Below the pieces are notes generated by a model. The model was not told the DNA's origin. It ran no database searches and worked only from the letters and a program-made list of their open reading frames with translations. Shown here piece by piece: positions 61,059 through 64,000 of a stretch of DNA of 64,000 nt. Within the stretch, counting starts at the first letter, position 1. Every line of letters begins with the position of its first letter. Both the position numbers and the translations under genes were made by a program. The stretch comes from Bacteroidota bacterium (lineage in GTDB: Bacteria > Bacteroidota > Bacteroidia > Bacteroidales > JAADJA01). Where the stretch lies: the NCBI GenBank assembly GCA_020444515.1, contig JAHLKX010000005.1, positions 372,001-436,000 of the forward strand. Reading direction: 5' to 3'.

Positions 61059-63560
61059 ATGCAAAGGTTTTCAGGATATGGTTTTCTTTTTGTCAATATT
61101 TTGACAATCTTTCTTTTTTCTTGCAATCAAATCAAGGTAAATCAGGTTAGTTTAGACAGTAATTGGTACTTTAAAAACGATACGTCTCAAACCTGGTTAA
61201 TTGCTACAGTTCCGGGTTCTGTGCATACTGACTTGCTTTCGAATGATGTCATTCCCGATCCGTTTTTTGGTGAAAATGAAAAACAATTGCAGTGGATTGG
61301 CGAAATCAACTGGAGCTATAAAACAACTTTCACAGCAGATGACGTCCTTGAAAATGATCATGTTGAACTGGTCTTCGATGGGCTCGACACCTATGCTGAA
61401 GTTTATCTGAATGATTCACTGATCCTGGAAGCCGATAACATGTTCCGGCAATGGACCGTTGAAGTAAAAGATCAGCTCAATAAAGGGGAAAACGAGCTTC
61501 TGGTCAAATTTACAGCGCCTGAAAAAATTGAACGGAAAAAAGCAGCAGAATTACCTTATCATTTGCCTGATTCAAGTGGATTCACCCGCAAAGCACCTTA
61601 TCAATACGGCTGGGACTGGGGGCCGAAATTTCTTACACAGGGTATTTGGAAACCGGTTTACCTGCAGGGTTGGAACAATGTGCGAATCAATGATATTCAC
61701 GTTTATACCAAATCGATAGCGGACTCGGTGGCAACAATGGAAATCTCATTCGATATTGAAAGCACTCAAAATCAAACTGCTGAAATCAGCTTTACTACAA
61801 ACAACCGGACTTATTCGGAAAAAATCGCTATTAAAAAGGGATCCACCGTTTTCACGAAGGAAATTTTCATTGCCGATCCCAAACTGTGGTGGCCGAACGG
61901 GATGGGTGATCATCCGCTTTACAATTTAAATTTTGAGGTAGGTGCAAGAAAAACCAGGGTTTCTGATTCTGTAGAATTTGGAATCAGAATGATTGATCTG
62001 GTCCGGGAAAAAGATTCCATCGGCGAATCTTTCTATTTCAGCATCAACGGCCAACCCTTTTTTGCCAAAGGGGCCAACTATATTCCAGAGGATAATTTCC
62101 TGTCAAGGGTTACAAATGTAAAATACCGGCAAACCATTCAAAACGCTGTCGATGCCAACATGAACATGCTGCGGGTGTGGGGCGGTGGCATCTATGAAAA
62201 AGATATTTTTTATGATCTCTGCGATGAGCACGGCATTCTCGTGTGGCAGGATTTTATGTTTGCCTGCAACATGTATCCGGGTGATTCGGCTTTCCTGGAA
62301 AATGTAAAACAGGAAGCCGAATACCAGGTGAAACGGTTGCGAAATCATCCTTCTATCGCGTTGTGGTGCGGCAACAATGAAGTGTCGGAGGGATGGCATA
62401 ACTGGGGATGGCAGGAAGCGTTCAATTATTCATTCGTTGATTCTACTGAATTATGGAATCATTACTTGCAAATTTTCGAATCAATTTTGCCTCAGGCAGT
62501 ATTCTCCAATTCTCCAGGTTTAGCCTACATCCCATCTTCACCCAAGATCGGCTGGGGTCATGAAGAAGCTCTTAAAGAGGGCGACATGCATTACTGGGGT
62601 GTTTGGTGGGGCGAAGAACCTTTTGAAGTTTACGAACAAAAGGTTGGACGGTTCATGAGTGAATACGGTTTTCAGGGATTTCCTGATCTTAGAACATTGG
62701 ATTCCTGTCTGAGCTCTGCTGACAAAAACCTTCAATCTTTGGCATTGCTAAACCACCAGAAACATCCCAGGGGAATGGAATTGATCAAGACATATATGGA
62801 GCAGGATTTCCCGGTTCCGGATGATTTTAAGGAATATAATTACGTTAGCCAGTTGGTACAGGCTCATGGAATCAGTATGGCAATTGAGGCGCAACGACGA
62901 GCCATGCCGCAATGCATGGGTACACTCTACTGGCAGTTGAATGATTGCTGGCCGGTGATCTCCTGGAGCAGCATTGATTATTACAATCGCTGGAAAGCAC
63001 TGCATTACCGCATTCGGGAAATTTATAAAGATGTATTGATCTCATTTGAGAATCACGAAAATGAGGTGAAGGTTTTTATTATTTCCGACCATCAGAATGA
63101 CATTCAAGCAGACCTGGAACTCAAAATCATTGATTTTGAAGGTAACATAAAGTGGCAAAAAAATACGGCCATCCAGATTAATAATACATCATCTGGAATT
63201 TATGAGTCCATTGATATATATGGGATTCCCCAAAATAATCATGTTCTATCGGCGAAGTTGATTTCGGGTGACTCACTGCTAGCGCAAAACCTGTTTTACT
63301 TTGTGTCACCGAAAGACCTCATTTTGTCGAAACCCCGTATCACCAAAGAAATTACTCATGATAAAAACGGATTCCGGATCATGCTGTCAACTGATAAACT
63401 GGCTAAAAACGTTTATTTGTTCACCGATGCAGAGGGCCATTTTTCGGATAACTTTTTCGACTTGCTGCCAGGTGAGGTAAAAACGATTTCCTTTTTAACA
63501 AATTCCGGGGATGATGAAATAGGTGTAAAAATCTTTTCCTTAAATGATCTTGTTCATTGA
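61059..63560 (+). CDS. Beta-mannosidase (glycoside hydrolase family 2), lipoprotein, 833 aa
   Basis: Lipobox-type signal ending FLFSCNQ suggests a lipidated outer-membrane or periplasmic enzyme. A sugar-binding jelly-roll domain (about 25-190) with APYQYGWDWGPKFLTQGIWKPVYL, a beta-sandwich, then a TIM barrel (from about 320). Acid/base Glu in LWCGNNEVSEGWHN, nucleophile Glu in FMSEYGFQGFP, and MGTLYWQLNDCWPVISWSSIDY, all typical of beta-mannosidases in GH2. Removes beta-1,4-mannose from oligosaccharide ends. No SusC/D genes are near. It lies 29 bp after the PepSY-TM gene. Confidence 0.92.
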   Translation: MQRFSGYGFLFVNILTIFLFSCNQIKVNQVSLDSNWYFKNDTSQTWLIATVPGSVHTDLLSNDVIPDPFFGENEKQLQWIGEINWSYKTTFTADDVLENDHVELVFDGLDTYAEVYLNDSLILEADNMFRQWTVEVKDQLNKGENELLVKFTAPEKIERKKAAELPYHLPDSSGFTRKAPYQYGWDWGPKFLTQGIWKPVYLQGWNNVRINDIHVYTKSIADSVATMEISFDIESTQNQTAEISFTTNNRTYSEKIAIKKGSTVFTKEIFIADPKLWWPNGMGDHPLYNLNFEVGARKTRVSDSVEFGIRMIDLVREKDSIGESFYFSINGQPFFAKGANYIPEDNFLSRVTNVKYRQTIQNAVDANMNMLRVWGGGIYEKDIFYDLCDEHGILVWQDFMFACNMYPGDSAFLENVKQEAEYQVKRLRNHPSIALWCGNNEVSEGWHNWGWQEAFNYSFVDSTELWNHYLQIFESILPQAVFSNSPGLAYIPSSPKIGWGHEEALKEGDMHYWGVWWGEEPFEVYEQKVGRFMSEYGFQGFPDLRTLDSCLSSADKNLQSLALLNHQKHPRGMELIKTYMEQDFPVPDDFKEYNYVSQLVQAHGISMAIEAQRRAMPQCMGTLYWQLNDCWPVISWSSIDYYNRWKALHYRIREIYKDVLISFENHENEVKVFIISDHQNDIQADLELKIIDFEGNIKWQKNTAIQINNTSSGIYESIDIYGIPQNNHVLSAKLISGDSLLAQNLFYFVSPKDLILSKPRITKEITHDKNGFRIMLSTDKLAKNVYLFTDAEGHFSDNFFDLLPGEVKTISFLTNSGDDEIGVKIFSLNDLVH

Positions 63561-63620
63561 TCTTAACATCCTGTTTCGCATCAATCAATCTAAAAAGGTG
63601 GGAAAAAATTCAAACAAAAT

Positions 63621-63651
63621 TTGACTATCAGATTTTTAGGTTGTATTTTTA
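63621..63651 (+). promoter_or_regulatory. Weak candidate promoter of the right-edge secreted gene
   Basis: TTG (63621-63623), 20-nt spacer, TATTTTTA (63644-63651), last base mismatched to TAnnTTTG. Leader about 38 nt. Confidence 0.4.
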
Positions 63652-63695
63652 TAACACCTATTAATGACCCTTATTCATATCTTAAAACAAGAACC

Positions 63696-64000
63696 ATGAA
63701 AAAGTTATACCTGTCTTTCGTTATTTTATTTGTCATTTTTTCAATACTTCCAACTTCAGCTCAACCTCCCGATACCCTATGGACAAAAATACTAAGCGGT
63801 CAGATGGGAAAGTCTGTTTTTCCAACGTCAGATGGTGAATTTGTTATTGGTGGTTATAAAAGTGTTGATGGCTTCCGTGATTTTTATATTGCTAAAACAG
63901 ATGAATCAGGAAACCTGCTTTGGGAGTATACCTATGGATTTGAAGGGATCAGTGAGACGATGAATTGCATGATTGAAACCTCTGATGGTGGTTATATGAT
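63696..64000 (+). CDS. Secreted repeat (propeller-type) protein, 3'-truncated by window edge
   Basis: ATG at 63696 is followed by 101 complete codons with no stop before the edge. The translation starts with a signal peptide (MKKLYLSFVILFVIFSILP, then TSAQ), then DTLWTKILSGQMGKSV, DGEFVIGGYKSVDGFRDFYIAKTDESGNLLWEYTYG and TSDGGYM. The G-x2-GGY...YIAKTDESGNLLWE unit is the repeat of Bacteroidota secreted propeller-like proteins that usually end in a T9SS tail. The tail itself is outside the window. Confidence 0.8.
   Translation, partial: MKKLYLSFVILFVIFSILPTSAQPPDTLWTKILSGQMGKSVFPTSDGEFVIGGYKSVDGFRDFYIAKTDESGNLLWEYTYGFEGISETMNCMIETSDGGYM

Overview
This window looks like chromosome of a member of the Bacteroidota. 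The evidence is: secreted proteins with type IX secretion system (T9SS) type A and type B C-terminal sorting tails; a GldA-type ABC ATPase; HU/CCDC81-like plus SPOR architecture; an Omp28-like protein; and recurrent promoter-like TAnnTTTG (-7) elements, often with an upstream TTG/TTTG (-33), in place of E. coli -35/-10 boxes. Shine-Dalgarno sites are mostly absent and several starts are TTG. LPS genes (kdsB, rfaE2, lptG) show a Gram-negative envelope. I could not fix the genus. I found no rRNA, tRNA, CRISPR array, phage or transposase. Both window edges cut genes.

Layout. 1-8.4 kb: 3' part of birA, an SRPBCC protein, pyrE, coaD, a secreted thioredoxin-fold protein, then secA-gldA. 8.4-9.9 kb: metK behind a predicted SAM-II riboswitch. 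9.9-17.8 kb: T9SS cargo (including an Omp28-like protein) around a hutU / cNMP-AlbA_2 pair. 17.8-29.2 kb: ECF sigma factor and glycosyltransferase, tgt, lptG, ispE, a GH3 protein, and a chain dNK-csaA-MORN lipoprotein-kdsB followed by HU-SPOR, trmB and an alkyltransferase-like protein. 29.2-35 kb: a triple PepSY-like secreted protein, fur-purA, and a bifunctional Rel/SpoT. 35-41.7 kb: a T9SS type B protein, a two-gene GAPDH operon whose first gene lacks the catalytic cysteine, and an FG-GAP propeller protein. 41.7-47.9 kb: dsbD, tilS, mscS, a DUF3078-like protein and a small Gly-rich membrane protein. 47.9-54.5 kb: the minus-strand run CT subunit-BCCP-thioredoxin / panC-panD-flippase-rfaE2-radA. 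54.5-64 kb: YjbR, an M90-type peptidase, DUF6132 with two thioredoxins, mutS2, an OB-fold lipoprotein, a PepSY-TM protein, a beta-mannosidase and the start of another secreted protein.

How the genes connect. CoaD, PanC and PanD all serve pantothenate/CoA. BirA would biotinylate the BCCP at 52.6 kb, partner of the carboxyltransferase beside it. SecA and GldA relate to export of the many T9SS cargo proteins. DsbD, the thioredoxins and the secreted thioredoxin-fold proteins point to active thiol chemistry in the envelope.

The most notable observations are the GAPDH-like pseudoenzyme fused by an ATGA overlap to gapA, with a 12-nt anti-16S Shine-Dalgarno inside its last codons; the SAM-II-like aptamer with a mutually exclusive alternative stem before metK; a terminator-ended short transcript candidate at 15.7 kb; chained mini-ORFs before secA; and promoters predicting leaderless pyrE and tilS mRNAs. 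All function calls come from reading motifs; no database search was run.
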